Positions 9,822-23,551 of a DNA stretch of 64,000 bases are shown here, in pieces (within the stretch, counting starts at the first letter, position 1; each line of letters opens with the position of its first letter). This DNA comes from Scheffersomyces stipitis CBS 6054 (Eukaryota; Ascomycota; Pichiomycetes; Serinales; Debaryomycetaceae). A program made the position numbers and the translations under genes. The notes beneath the pieces were generated by a model that was not told the origin of the DNA, did no database searches, and saw nothing but the letters and a program-made list of their open reading frames with translations. Location of the stretch: NCBI RefSeq assembly GCF_000209165.1, contig NC_009068.1:248001-312000 (forward strand), given 5' to 3'.

Positions 9822-11927
9822 AGCGAGCGACTAGTTAGATGTTCATAAGCGAGAGGATGGAAGTTAAGTTATTTTGAAAGCTTCAGAAATCTCCAGATAT
9901 TAGCTGAAGATTCTTAACAAATGAATATGGTATGTATACTTTGAGATGTAGAATGACAAAGTATGGAAATATTGCCTTCTGTCTATGAGAAGTGCTTTCT
10001 GCGATTCCGTATTACAACTGTATGGCTCGAGTATCTTGTAGATCTTGTAGATCTTATAGATTTGTAGTTACAGCTATCTTTATGTTATTGACAAGATATC
10101 TTTAGGCTACTGTGGATGTAGAGCCAAATATGAACGATTATCTCGAGTAGATCTGTATAAGCGATAGAATATCAGATCAGATTATGTCAACACGAGCTGA
10201 ATTCTCTTACAAACTATCTTGGTGGCAGTTCTCGATTTGTATTGTAATAACGAGAGACAACTACTAAACAAGACAAAGCAGTGATACAAAAAGATTGAAA
10301 GACTCCAACTCAACGAACGAATGTCACGACCACAAAAAGAACAGGTCTGGTACCCAAAGGCGATTGTGGGAAAAGCAGCGAAGAGGTTTGTGATAAACAC
10401 AAACAAGATAAAATTTTGGGACGAGATTATATGTAGGCGTGAAATTATAAAAATAGAGATGGAACGAGAATAGCGAGAAGCCAAAGTGAAGCCCGCGAGA
10501 CAGCGAGAAGAGGAAGATAATGAGGCCCGTGAATTTCAGAGTAAACACAATCGCTTTAACTTCGGGACTTTTTTGCTCTTGTAACCGTGTAATTCTGTGG
10601 TACTTGTAGTATTTACTTGTGTGGTTTTAGATGGCTATATAGGGACATTTCTTGACGTACCTCTTCATCTCATCTGTCAACTGTTTGCGTTCGGGTAGCG
10701 AAGGAATGTTCCGTCATGATAAGAAACCTCGCTAGAGCTGGGAGAGAGCTGGGCGCGCGAATCGCAAAATTGCGACACCTCGCCGTCCAAGACTATCTGA
10801 CCATACTTCAGACTGGGACAATCTTGCCAAGTCATATCTTGTAGATGGCTTTACAAGTCTATACTCTATTCTCGTCCATACTTCTAGTTCTCTGGTTCCT
10901 CTTTTACTTTTGGCTGGTTACTTCACTATTGTTGTCTGCTGCCTGCGCCTTCATTTCAGATCCCTCGCTATATTTAGTACCACGAAATCTGGCGCGGTGC
11001 GGCTTCCCGTCTGAGCCCACTCTGGCCCGAGCAGTTTTCCCCAGTTTAAGCCCGTCAGAGGTGTCTGTTTTGCAGAAACTGCCTACAAATCTGTCCATTT
11101 TCCGCCCTTTCCTAAGATCACATAACAGCACTACTTCGTTACCAGCCCTTAGTTCTACGCTTCACCGCCAGCTTCGCAAGACTTCACATCGCTGTTCCTG
11201 ACTCTCGCCTGCAGGTATCCAACTTGCCGATGCAGCCCGCTGCCCCCTTTTGTCTTGAGAAATCCACAATGTGCCAGCCATTATGTGTCACGTGAATTTC
11301 TCCAATTCCAAATTAGGCTACGATCTCTACCAAAGGGGATAGATGCAATGCTGTGTATCAAGACTAATAAATAGTACCCAAAAGCTAGGTGAACCTAGAG
11401 TTCGTTGGAAGCTTTTCGGTTGTGTTTTCGCTACAAGATAAACTAAGGGCTATGTAGTTCCCCACATGGAGAAGTTGCGGGGATTCTGTAGAGAGATGTC
11501 GTGGCAATGTATGCCAATGCCTTGTGGGTTAATGGTGTACAGAGAATTGCAGCCATTTGAAGTAGAAATAGTCATAATGAAGACTAAAGTATGCAAGCCA
11601 TGATACCCTAAAGTGTTTAAGACTCAAGAACAAAACAATTGAGTTAAGTTCTCTAGAGTAGACATGTAGACTCGGGTTCCAAGGCTTAATAATCCATTGA
11701 ACGATCTTCAGAACATGATAAGACCGTAATGCTCAAGTACTTGATGTAGTTCAAAACCTAACAACGAATATTGCAAGAAAAATCTAAGGTCTAGGGACCA
11801 AATGAATAAAGAACTTCTATTCAAGGCTTAAAATTTTCCACATCTAAGAGCCTTGGATAAAAACACCATGGATAACCTAATAGTCATGTCTCCGTTAGTA
11901 TCTTAACGAATGATTGAGTGCACGAGG
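9822..11927. other. Long intergenic region upstream of the SBE2-like gene
   Basis: These 2.1 kb hold no gene I can support. Short frames on both strands (for example 10845-11201 plus and 10182-10484 minus) look like chance. Visible elements are one TAGCGAGA octamer (10471-10478), related AGCGAGA/GCGAGA copies at 9847, 10494 and 10502, a GTCACGTG box (CACGTG at 11289-11294) and short AGATCTTGT repeats around 10035-10065. The 11.2-11.9 kb part is the 3' side of AFG1. Confidence 0.5.
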
Positions 11928-13406
11928 CTATTGCAATGGGCGGACATTATCGATCCAATCCGTAGTACTCATCTGCTGCAATCTCGACAAAGCACGAGCA
12001 AAAGCAAACTTCTCTTCGTCGTTAGCAAACATGGAAGCCTTCTTAGCAATGCTCTTGTCAAACCCATGTTTCACAACCAACTCGTCATCTTCAAACGTCT
12101 CTTCTACTCCACCCTTGTCCTGCTGTCTTCTATAGAGCATATAGTTACCCTTTTGCAAGTCTTCAGGCTCTACAAACAAGTCCTTGAACGGAGCAGCAGC
12201 TGTCACTGCTAAACGACCGTGGGCATCGTATACAGCGTCTAAGAATGTGATGAATCTACGCACCTGATCTCTGACATCGATGCTCAAGTACGGAATATCG
12301 GTGACAATAAACGACTGGTACGAATTAGCTAGCATTAAGTAGTCTCCGGCCGCCATAGGCTTTCCACACAAGTCGTGGAAGGTGAACTGGGCAACGGTGG
12401 GAGGAGAACTGAGAGGAACGTTTAGTGATCTACCCCACACTTCAAGTGAATGGTTTTCCAAGATGGTTTGGTTATCATTCTCGCTATTAAAGTACTCGTA
12501 CCATTGTTCCACATGTTTCTTGCAATTAGACTGGTTAGTTTTAGAAAGCCATTTGACACCTGGCTTGGGGAAGTAGTATACTGACGATACAGGCTTAGGA
12601 ATCTTTCTGTAGTCAGTAGGCGAGTTCAAATAGATCACACGGCATTGGCGTTTGATCAACTGGATACAGGGAATGAACGAAACACGCTGGATCCCGTTCA
12701 AGTACAAATCGTCCGGTGCTCTATTAGAGGTTGCAAATAAGAGAACCCCATGATCTGGACTAAGAAGTGCCATAAGCAATCTGCGGAGCAACATAGCATC
12801 GGCTACATCTGTGACCTGGAATTCGTCAAAGCAAAGCACAGTAGAGTCCTGGGCGATTTCCGCTGCCAAAAGAGGAATTACGTCGAGATCGTTATGGTTA
12901 TGCTCGATTTTCAACTGGTGTGACCGTTTGTGCAAATGTTGCATGAACTGGTGGAAATGGATCCTTTTTTTGGGCAAATGGCTGGGAATTGTCAGATAAA
13001 ACAAGTCCATCAACATGGTCTTTCCACAGCCAACATCGCCATACAAATAAATACCTTTGATTGCATTCTCATCTGCTAGTGCTACATCTGTATTTCCGTT
13101 GTTTTTACCCTTTCCAAAGAACGACCCGAACACCTTTCTTATCCCTATCTTGGGCTTGAGATCACTGATGGCCGGAGTTTCTACTTTGGGGGGATCGTAG
13201 CTGGACAACATCTCATGAAATATCGAAAGAGTGGAGATGATCTTCCGCTGGTATGGATCATCACGTAGCGTTCCTTGCTCCACTTTGAAGTTGTACTCTT
13301 CCAACGGCGTTCTAACAAGAAGTGGAACTGAAAAATGAAAACGTCTAATGCCTAGGAGAGGGTTCGCTATAGCCCGGCATCTGGCTGGAGTTATGAATCG
13401 AGACAT
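11928..13406 (-). CDS. AFG1: Mitochondrial AAA-type ATPase Afg1 (LACE1/AFG1L)
   Basis: The 492-residue product starts with a basic, hydroxylated N-terminus ([12 protein letters not shown], then [12 protein letters not shown]) typical of a mitochondrial presequence. The P-loop is GDVGCGKT at 123-130 and Walker B is [10 protein letters not shown] from 191. [15 protein letters not shown] and [17 protein letters not shown] are Afg1/ZapE-family landmarks. The C-terminal part carries [15 protein letters not shown], also conserved in the family. Afg1 acts at the inner mitochondrial membrane in protein quality control, including turnover of cytochrome c oxidase subunits. The length is close to that of S. 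cerevisiae Afg1 (509). A poorly conserved insert (about residues 92-115, rich in Asn/Gly) sits just before the P-loop domain. Confidence 0.93.
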   Translation of the reverse strand: MSRFITPARCRAIANPLLGIRRFHFSVPLLVRTPLEEYNFKVEQGTLRDDPYQRKIISTLSIFHEMLSSYDPPKVETPAISDLKPKIGIRKVFGSFFGKGKNNGNTDVALADENAIKGIYLYGDVGCGKTMLMDLFYLTIPSHLPKKRIHFHQFMQHLHKRSHQLKIEHNHNDLDVIPLLAAEIAQDSTVLCFDEFQVTDVADAMLLRRLLMALLSPDHGVLLFATSNRAPDDLYLNGIQRVSFIPCIQLIKRQCRVIYLNSPTDYRKIPKPVSSVYYFPKPGVKWLSKTNQSNCKKHVEQWYEYFNSENDNQTILENHSLEVWGRSLNVPLSSPPTVAQFTFHDLCGKPMAAGDYLMLANSYQSFIVTDIPYLSIDVRDQVRRFITFLDAVYDAHGRLAVTAAAPFKDLFVEPEDLQKGNYMLYRRQQDKGGVEETFEDDELVVKHGFDKSIAKKASMFANDEEKFAFARALSRLQQMSTTDWIDNVRPLQ

Positions 13407-14415
13407 TTTGGTGAAGAGTTTTGGTGAAAGTTTTGTAGAAAATTCTATGACTGTTGAATGTGAATAGTATAACTGTAGATATCTGTGAAAGTTTTTGGTT
13501 TTGCAAGAGCAATGGATACGATATGACGATATGAATGCTAAAAGTGTCTATGAACTGAAATCAAACATCCAACAATAAGGAATAGTATAAAACAAACATA
13601 TACCACGTCTGGTTCCGAATATCAAAATGATGGAAATATGAATATACTTCTCGGGAAATGACTGGTTTATATAGGTAGCAAAGTCTTCAAAGTCAAGGAG
13701 TCGAATCGTGAAGAAAATGGCTATCTGCTGTAGAATTTCATGGAGATGAAAATTCCTGGAGTGTCTAAAAGTGCCTCGGAAAAAAGTTGAGAAAGCTGAA
13801 CCCCAGATTTCGTCATTTACACTCTGGAGACAAACACAAACAGGGGTGGTAGAGGAGATTTGGAAAGAGAAATCTCTGGAAGGATCAGTGGTTGATCTCG
13901 TTGGCTATAAAAGCAAATTCGAAGGGCATCCAACAAGCGAAAGTGTCGTTAGCTGGACTGTCCGCTTTTCTATAGACTCTTCCATCCTCTATATTTTGTA
14001 GACTAAGCTCGCTAAGGAAATTTCGGGTGTGGCTAATGGGAAATGCGCGCAAAATGACTGGCCCCGGAACTTGCCAGTGAATACATAATGACCTCTCTAA
14101 ATATATGAGATAACATGGTTCGCTTTAGCGATTATGACGTATTATGATAGAATGCACTCCAAATCTGTCTTAGCTGAAAATCTTCTCGTTCCGATTTCCC
14201 ATTTCATTAGCATAAATTAATCGTCTTTATTGGAGTCTCGGGATCATGAAAATCTGCATTCTACAACGGTGCGGCTGAAATCTCACTATTTTTCTTCCAG
14301 TACCGGGACGTTCACATTCCCACTAATTCTACCGCGACTCGATCCACAGAATACATCAACAATTTGAAAAATTACATACGTTCAGGGATTCCTTGTGATT
14401 TGTAACCAGTCATAA
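13407..14415. other. Divergent promoter region between AFG1 and IES6
   Basis: About 1 kb separates the two divergent starts. A 76-codon frame (13771-14001) has no recognisable content. I see no repeated element beyond a single GCTCGCTA (a one-base variant of the recurring octamer) near 14006. Confidence 0.45.
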
Positions 14416-14811
14416 ATGTCAGCTCCAGAAAAGCAGCCGGTAGACCTCTATAAGCTCTCGGAAATCGCCGAGGGACCTCATTCGTTCAAGCAGAATCCGA
14501 ACAGACTCAGACCGCCTGCTAGAAGATACAAACCAGCAAGACAAGTAATCGGAGATGAACAGAAGTATCTCCAGACCAAGGAGAATATCAAGTTTGATAC
14601 GCCTACGTGGTTTTCTGTAGCTGCTCCTCCTAGCTTGGTTCCACAGAAGCATTACTGTGACATTACCGGCTTGAGAGGGAAGTACAAGAACCCAGCCAAT
14701 AGTTTACGTTTTCACAACGTTGAGATATACCAGGAAATCATCAAGAACATGCCACCGGGAGTAGACCAGGAATATTTGGAATTGAGAGGTGCCAATGTGA
14801 TATTGAAGTGA
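14416..14811 (+). CDS. IES6: INO80 chromatin-remodelling complex subunit Ies6
   Basis: The 131-residue protein ends in a YL1 C-terminal domain: HYCDITGLRGKYKNPANSLRFHN (about residues 79-101), with the conserved Cys-Asp-Ile-Thr-Gly, a Pro-x-x-x-Leu-Arg stretch and EIYQEIIKNMPPG after it. The N-terminal part includes a basic stretch (residues 29-43, RLRPPARRYKPARQV). Ies6 (S. cerevisiae, 166 residues) works with Arp5 in INO80 to couple ATP hydrolysis to nucleosome sliding in the nucleus. The only other YL1_C protein, Swc2/Vps72, is far larger, so Ies6 is preferred. The start is the first ATG after an in-frame stop region. Confidence 0.9.
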   Translation: MSAPEKQPVDLYKLSEIAEGPHSFKQNPNRLRPPARRYKPARQVIGDEQKYLQTKENIKFDTPTWFSVAAPPSLVPQKHYCDITGLRGKYKNPANSLRFHNVEIYQEIIKNMPPGVDQEYLELRGANVILK

Positions 14812-15179
14812 AGTTTAAGAAATGTAGAGAAAATTACATCTAGCAACAAGAGAATTAGGGGAGCACACAAGATTCAACAGAAAGAAATCTATTGCTATGA
14901 ATAGATGAAGAATAGTAGGAAAAGTGGTAGAGAATACCGGAAGAAGTAAGTTGAGACGACTACAGAAGTCATCTCACTCATGACAGTTGACGAATTATAG
15001 ACTAGATCTGTGTATTAATGCAAGTATCTTAGAAAGAGATAACTATGAAGCTTCACCAGAAGATCCGAATTGCTTTGCCAATGAAAGACTTGAAGAACCA
15101 ATAGTTGGTCAATACGATTATTGTAGCGAAATCTATATGTACTTTATACTCTTTCTCTACCTGGTTAGTTCGATTTTCT
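14812..15179. other. Convergent 3' spacer between IES6 and TCA17
   Basis: This is AT-rich 3' flanking DNA. The 71-codon plus-strand frame across it (14987-15202) runs into the 3' end of TCA17 and has no recognisable content, so I regard it as chance. Confidence 0.45.
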
Positions 15180-15869
15180 TCAGAGCTCATTCCATCTGTT
15201 GACAATTCTCTTGATATTGGTGTCAAACGTCGGTGTCTGGAGAATGGTTTCGTTCTCGTTTATGTCTACATCTGATCCCAAATTATTGAAGGGGTTACAA
15301 ATCGTCCTCAAATAGCACTTCTGGATATCGAGAAACAAATTCTTGATGTTACGATGCGAATTACTCTCTGATATTGACGGAGAGTTGCTGATTCCAACAA
15401 CAACTTTCAAGCCGTTGTTTGTTTCATAGCCGTAAACGGCGATCTCGTCTTGGATGAAAAGAAGAAGGACTCCGGAAGCGGCCTCTGCCAGATGCGATTG
15501 CTGTTCTCTCATGCTGAGAGAAGCAGGCGATGAAAATATATCTAGAGCCATATGTGAAAGAAAGTTGTACTTGAGAAATTTGTTGGCATTTTCAGCATCG
15601 AAACTCGGCGAAGACGAGGAGTCTGACTCGCTGGAAGTACTCAGAACGAGTCCAAAAGACTGGATATACAATGGCTTGTCGTTTCTGGAGATGAATGAAA
15701 CGAACTGAATCGTCTGTGATTTGGGAGAGTTCTTTGATTTAGCTGAGGTCTGTGACACTTGTGAATTTACAGAGGAACCTTGTGATTTCTCTGTCGTAGA
15801 TGGAATTGAATGTGTAGCTGGAGGCGATTGAGTCGCTACTGGAGTGGCAGGTTGGCCCGTTTCGCTCAT
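15180..15869 (-). CDS. TCA17: TRAPP-complex protein Tca17 (TRAPPC2L, sedlin fold)
   Basis: In this 229-residue protein, residues 1-53 are a Ser/Gln/Pro/Thr-rich tail. The rest is a longin/sedlin-type domain. FVSFISRNDKPLYIQSFG (56-73) is the first strand; YNFLSHMALDIF, LLLFIQDEIAVYGYETNNGLKVVVGIS and NIKNLFLDIQKCYLRTICNPFNN follow in the order found in human TRAPPC2L (PLYIRS, YMVHTSLDV, VYGYVTNSKVKFV, CNPFYNP). That favours Tca17 over the related Trs20. Tca17 helps assemble TRAPPII, the Rab exchange factor for late-Golgi traffic. The low-complexity N-terminal extension is not part of the family core. A TAGCGAGA octamer lies about 90 bp upstream of the start. Confidence 0.85.
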   Translation of the reverse strand: MSETGQPATPVATQSPPATHSIPSTTEKSQGSSVNSQVSQTSAKSKNSPKSQTIQFVSFISRNDKPLYIQSFGLVLSTSSESDSSSSPSFDAENANKFLKYNFLSHMALDIFSSPASLSMREQQSHLAEAASGVLLLFIQDEIAVYGYETNNGLKVVVGISNSPSISESNSHRNIKNLFLDIQKCYLRTICNPFNNLGSDVDINENETILQTPTFDTNIKRIVNRWNEL

Positions 15870-17587
15870 TCTGTGTGTTTACTTAGGGAATGTAGAGATA
15901 GGAATGAAAAATATATTGATATCCATTCTGTATGATAGTGATTTAGTGAGAGAGTGGAGTTAGCGAGAAATTTGAGATTTTGTGAGATTCTTGTGAGTAC
16001 GTGAAAGTGCGAAAATAGCGAAACTTTTGGCACTAAATTTGAGAAGCAGTGGGTAGTAGCGAGAGAGTATTGGATGATGGTTCAATTATCACCTGTAGAT
16101 CTGAAAAAGATGTTAAGTGAAGTTAATTTGAGATTTTCAAGCGATAGCACGGGCTCATATATTGCGGAATTAGAGCAGAAGACGGGAACTTGAAGAATAG
16201 ACAAGTGGAACGAAAAGTTTCGATCTCAGTATAGAAATAGCTGCGAAATTGAAAATAGCAGTGATAGAAAGATAGAGACTTCGAGGTTAGAGACGCAAAC
16301 TGGGCCATGTAAAACAGCCCAAGATTGGCTCTCTAATCGCTACATTTTCTCCTTATGCTCGCGCCGCCGTCCATGAGCCAGCCGGGCGGCGCACCACAGA
16401 CTGCTTTGTGTATTGTGGGGCTATATTAATTGCATGGTGCAGGGAGACAATACAGAGAGATTTCAGGGCCCAACGACTGGGAAATAGCGAGAGACAACGC
16501 GTAGGCTGGCACGACTCTGAAGGGAAGCAAAAGATACTCGAATACGGGCCTGGTTTTTGTGTGGCAGAGACGGCAGGCAATTGTAGCAGATACATTATTT
16601 ACAATTCCCTGGAGATTCAAGCCATTCCGAATAGCGAGAGGTTTACTGACGCATTGTCGGTATTGACACATTTCGGCGCCGATTTTCGTTGCAGCACAGC
16701 CTGCCACGGGTTCATGTGCAGAAACAGACAAGGCTTGAAGGGATGGACTGAGCAGAAGGAGAGCAGAGAGCAGAGGATGGGCCAGCAGGAGGAACGAAGA
16801 AGTTGATAGCAAAGATACAAGTGAAGATCTTGGTAGTGGCAGAATAATGACTGGTAGAGAGAGCCGTAGCATGGAGATTCTCTCACTATAGCTCTCGGTA
16901 AAATAATCAAGAAGCTGCCGCTAGCCAACTACTTCTTCCACTAATCTTCGCCGATCCGATTCGCACGCATACTGACACATTCACCAGCAGCTCCAAAGCG
17001 AATTTCTACCGTGTGGATCTTAATCCAACGGGTTTTCTGGGGTATAGCGACGATACAACTACGGTATCACCGCCAGTCAGCAGAATGTCCATGAGTTATC
17101 TCTGGTCTCTATAGCATGGAACCTCCCTAATATATCCGGTTATAATTAGACACACCTTTGCTCGAGCTCTTAATTCCAGAAAAATATTCTTACTTTTTCC
17201 TCTTTTTTCTCCTTGATTTATTCCTTTTTCTAAAATTGTTCTTATACATTTCCTTTTCCCAAACTTTTGTTGATTTCTTCTTGTTTATTCGTTTTTGTTG
17301 TCTTTCGTAACGTTCTGATTCTCCGTTACTGTCAGCTTCTTTCGCTAAGTCTTAGTCTCCTAGATACTCCTACAAGCGTATAAGCTCTCGCTAATATATA
17401 TTACGCTACTAAAGTACAGAAGTACTACCAATCCACGACACCACGCCTGCTAAACTTGATATTCAATACATATCTTCTAAGTTAGCTCGTCAGACTTTCT
17501 CCCCCACAAATCCAGTCTATTTCCATAAGATCCAGTATCTTAGCTTTCGTTTTTGCACACATAAAAGCTCTCTAGACCACATTCACA
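15870..17587. promoter_or_regulatory. 1.7-kb divergent intergenic region with repeated TAGCGAGA octamers
   Basis: The region lies between the TCA17 start and the gene at 17588. It carries TAGCGAGA at 15961, 16057, 16485 and 16632, and its complement TCTCGCTA at 17386. A GC-rich inverted repeat (GCGCCGCC at 16361-16368, GGCGGCGC at 16385-16392) is also present. Overlapping frames on both strands between 16353 and 16928 (up to 148 codons) cannot all be genes, and none resembles a known protein. The last 400 bp before 17588 are rich in TTTTTC and CTTTTC runs, a typical nucleosome-poor promoter. Confidence 0.5.
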
Positions 17588-18145
17588 ATGGCTATCTTCA
17601 GATCAAAGTCAGCAGCAAACAAAACTCCCCAGCTCAAAATCTCTGCCAAAGATGAGGAGCACTACAAGATGCACTCGGTCAACGTCCACGACCCCATTCT
17701 TACGGCTGTCAACGAAGCTCAGCCTTTTGAACAGGCTGCAGCCAGAGACTACAGCAACAGAAGACCTTCGTACTTGTCACAGGACTCAAACGATTTGAAG
17801 GATATCTTTGGTAACAATATCAAGCAGTCCGACATGTCGAACCCTACTCGTGCCAGAAACGAAAGACCCTTGGACACCATCAGAGGATTTGAATATGCTA
17901 TCACTGGTGAAGTCAGCTACCGTGACCAGTTAGAGTCGCAACGTTTGGGCTGGGGCTTCCACGAAGATTTTCCTCACTACAACCTACAGGCAGACACGGA
18001 TGGTGCTGGCACCAGCGCTAGACCGGTGATCAACTTCAACAACGTCGAACAACCGGTTTACCAGGCTGGAAACTATAGTGCTACCAGTTTGAAGCCAGAA
18101 GGAAAGAAAAAGAAGAAGGGTGGATTGTTTAGTAGAAAAAAGTGA
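17588..18145 (+). CDS. Conserved small protein of unknown function with Lys-rich C-terminus
   Basis: The 185-residue protein has no signal peptide or membrane segment. Its most conserved-looking part is RPLDTIRGFEYAITGEVSYR followed by LESQRLGWGFHEDFP (about residues 97-132). An aromatic segment (NNVEQPVYQAGNYSAT) precedes a strongly basic end, KPEGKKKKKGGLFSRKK. The plan loosely resembles the fungal YMR295C/YGR273C group of uncharacterised bud- and membrane-associated proteins, but that is a memory-based suggestion. The tail could be a nuclear signal or bind acidic phospholipids. The promoter is long and pyrimidine-rich, suggesting good expression. Confidence 0.75.
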   Translation: MAIFRSKSAANKTPQLKISAKDEEHYKMHSVNVHDPILTAVNEAQPFEQAAARDYSNRRPSYLSQDSNDLKDIFGNNIKQSDMSNPTRARNERPLDTIRGFEYAITGEVSYRDQLESQRLGWGFHEDFPHYNLQADTDGAGTSARPVINFNNVEQPVYQAGNYSATSLKPEGKKKKKGGLFSRKK

Positions 18146-19038
18146 GATCTTAGACTTTCAGTTCTACGACTACAAGAATTCAGAACTCTACCTAGTAGAC
18201 GTGGATGTCTCTATGTGATTTCTGGTATTAATCTATGTATCTATGTGATTACTCTAGAGATACCTCGAATGTCTTGAAATAATCTCTACTCAGACGATAA
18301 TATCTATAGGATTTGTCTTGATGCTCGATTTTATCTTTGGATATGCTTAGAATTACTTCTTTTTTTCACGGTTACTTTTTGGTTTTTTTTATTGCTGTAC
18401 TATATAGATAGGACGTCCTATCTTGCTCTCTCCTATGTTACGGCTCGTGTAATTTAGTTCGTATGGAATATATTATTGAATGTTTGGACCAGACTGAATC
18501 AGACGTAAATCAGTAGTACTTTGCCCTGTATGCTTCGTTGTGTCTCGGTAGAGCATACCGATATGAGCCGCATCGCGGTAGCACAAGAATTATAACACGG
18601 TGCCACCAAAATGCGCAACGCGGTTGCAAATTTGCTGTTCAGCGCGGAATGGTGCAAAAATAATTTTCGTGTTCAGGCGCCAAACCGTGAATCCTGTTAA
18701 GAGTGTTTGACCAAGAAATGGACTCAGCCTGGTTGTATAGTGACGTCTGCTAAGTAGAAGTAGTAATGTAGTATGAGCACGAAAAGACAACCAGAATGTT
18801 AGTGAATTGTTTCGTAGTATATCCTGCTGAAAAGAATACTACTATCTGATACTTCAATCGCGATCCTCGGTTCATCTTATTCATCTACCATTCTACAGTA
18901 CACCTACGAATACATATGAATCCCTATAGCATGAATATTTATCTCGTGAATCTCGTGAATCTCATGAATCTCATGAATAATTTAGTATAAATAGTTATTG
19001 TAGAATACTTACCTTATACTCCTATTATACTTTAATGT
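18146..19038. other. Convergent 3' spacer with a small tandem repeat
   Basis: About 0.9 kb lie between the stop of the 17588 gene and the stop of the MAP kinase. Four 9-bp units, ATCTCGTGA x2 then ATCTCATGA x2, lie at 18941-18976. No gene is supported; a 66-codon minus-strand frame (18590-18790) is probably chance. Confidence 0.5.
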
Positions 19039-22009
<2,971 letters not shown>

Positions 22010-23551
22010 TTAGTTCACGGCAACCAGCTCAGCGACCGAAGTCTTGTTCTCACCTCTTTCCAACTGTCTGGAACGATCAAAGTACAAGTTTGGATGACTG
22101 ATATGTAGACCTTCGGCGTTCTTCTGGTTGGCCATCTGCTCTTTGTGTGTAAGCTCGAACACTCTCGTACACGCCACCGTATATTCTCTTCTGTTCACGT
22201 CTTCCAATACCGTGTTGATTTCCAGCTGATCACTAATTCCCATCTCGTTGAGGTTGGAAACAAGCGAATCGGCACTCAAGTCTCGGTATGGACAGCCGTG
22301 GTACTCTCCCTTGCCTGGTTTGGGCTTGGAGAGAATAGTTGCACAGTCCCATGGCTTGTAGTTCGTTCTGCCACCTTCCAAACCGTAGCTGTGACGAATA
22401 TTGTACTTGTACTCTTTGTTAAATTTTTCCATCGTCATGCCGGAGCCGTTTTTGGTAAACTGGTAGGCCCAGAACTTCAACGCTTCGTCCACAGAAAGAC
22501 CTATACCCTTGAGGAATAATCCAAGTTGCTGACGACCCGTATACTTCAAGTGCGAGTTGTGCAGCATATTTCTCTGCAAATGTGTAGCGCACAAAGGATA
22601 GTGTTTGGTAATAGCTGTCGTGGTGATAGAACCGGCATGGATATCCGAAGCCTGTGTTGAATCAGCTTCATATGAATCGAATTGAAGACTCGAGAAGTTG
22701 TTTGCCAAATGGTTCAAAAGAGGCAACAAACGGTCGTCTTCCTCTAAACGGGGTATAGCCTGGAAAGTACGCATTAATTGTTTGTTGAGAGATTCTTGAA
22801 ATTCGACAGCCAACAAGTTCAATTGTAAAGTCGAAGGAACATAGACGTCACCCTTGCTCAAGTAAAGCTGTCTTCCGGCCACCAAAGCAGGCACTTTTTC
22901 AAACGGAAGCTTGATGAAGTTTTCTTTCACTCTGATATGTTGCTTGAGTTGGTCGTTGCTAATAGTTTCTCCTCCGTCTACCATCAACATCGTCCGTATC
23001 ACTGTTCCCGTGGCAGCATACAAATCGTCGAAAAGAGCATTTTTCTCGTCCTTGTCTATATACTTCCAGTTCAATTTGTCGTGGTAATGATTAATAAACT
23101 CGTGTTGCTCTTTAGGTTGAAGAGCATTGTAGCGCGCTTTAAACAAAAGCGTTTCGTTCTTGATAAACTTCTTGCGTAATTCTTCATTTCTGCAGAATAC
23201 AAGGCGCAATATATAATGGGAGTAGTGGTCTTTGCGTCTTTCGTTCAACATGTCGTTTCCAGAACTGTTGAGTGGTAAATATTTCATCAACATTGGCTTG
23301 ATCGAACTTTCGATTTCTCGTGCCAGCTTGCCTCTGGCAGTGCCTGACTCGATCTCGATAAGAATCTTGAGTCTGTCGATGGCCCACATCTCAAACTCTT
23401 CCAATGTTATTTCTTCTAGAGGTGGAATGTCATAGAATGAAAGACGTTGAGAATATAACCCGGACTTGACATTTGACGCGCCCGAGCCATAGCTGGCAAT
23501 CTCCTCGAAATTCCTACGGCCGGCAGTTCTTCTTTTGGTAGACCTAAACAT
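22010..23551 (-). CDS. PRI2: DNA primase large subunit Pri2 (p58)
   Basis: The 513-residue product aligns along its length with S. cerevisiae Pri2 (528). It starts MFRSTKRRTAGRRNF; the open frame extends nine codons upstream, but that extension begins with GTG, so the ATG at 23551 is the start. Landmarks are LSFYDIPPLEEITLEEFEMWAIDRL, RKDHYSHYILRL, RLEEDDRLLPLLNHL, GRQQLGLFLKGIGLSVDEALKFW and YNIRHSYGLEG. The four 4Fe-4S ligands are present: C321 (YPLCATH), C403 (KPWDCAT), C420 (YHGCPYRD) and C461 (YTVACTR), spaced as in yeast (336, 417, 434, 474). With Pri1 and DNA polymerase alpha it makes RNA-DNA primers at the replication fork. It is transcribed divergently from SPT16. Confidence 0.97.
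   Translation of the reverse strand: MFRSTKRRTAGRRNFEEIASYGSGASNVKSGLYSQRLSFYDIPPLEEITLEEFEMWAIDRLKILIEIESGTARGKLAREIESSIKPMLMKYLPLNSSGNDMLNERRKDHYSHYILRLVFCRNEELRKKFIKNETLLFKARYNALQPKEQHEFINHYHDKLNWKYIDKDEKNALFDDLYAATGTVIRTMLMVDGGETISNDQLKQHIRVKENFIKLPFEKVPALVAGRQLYLSKGDVYVPSTLQLNLLAVEFQESLNKQLMRTFQAIPRLEEDDRLLPLLNHLANNFSSLQFDSYEADSTQASDIHAGSITTTAITKHYPLCATHLQRNMLHNSHLKYTGRQQLGLFLKGIGLSVDEALKFWAYQFTKNGSGMTMEKFNKEYKYNIRHSYGLEGGRTNYKPWDCATILSKPKPGKGEYHGCPYRDLSADSLVSNLNEMGISDQLEINTVLEDVNRREYTVACTRVFELTHKEQMANQKNAEGLHISHPNLYFDRSRQLERGENKTSVAELVAVN

Noticed and set aside
16353..16928. Overlapping frames on both strands of up to 148 codons
   Set aside because: They overlap each other, share no known motif and lie in the divergent promoter region.
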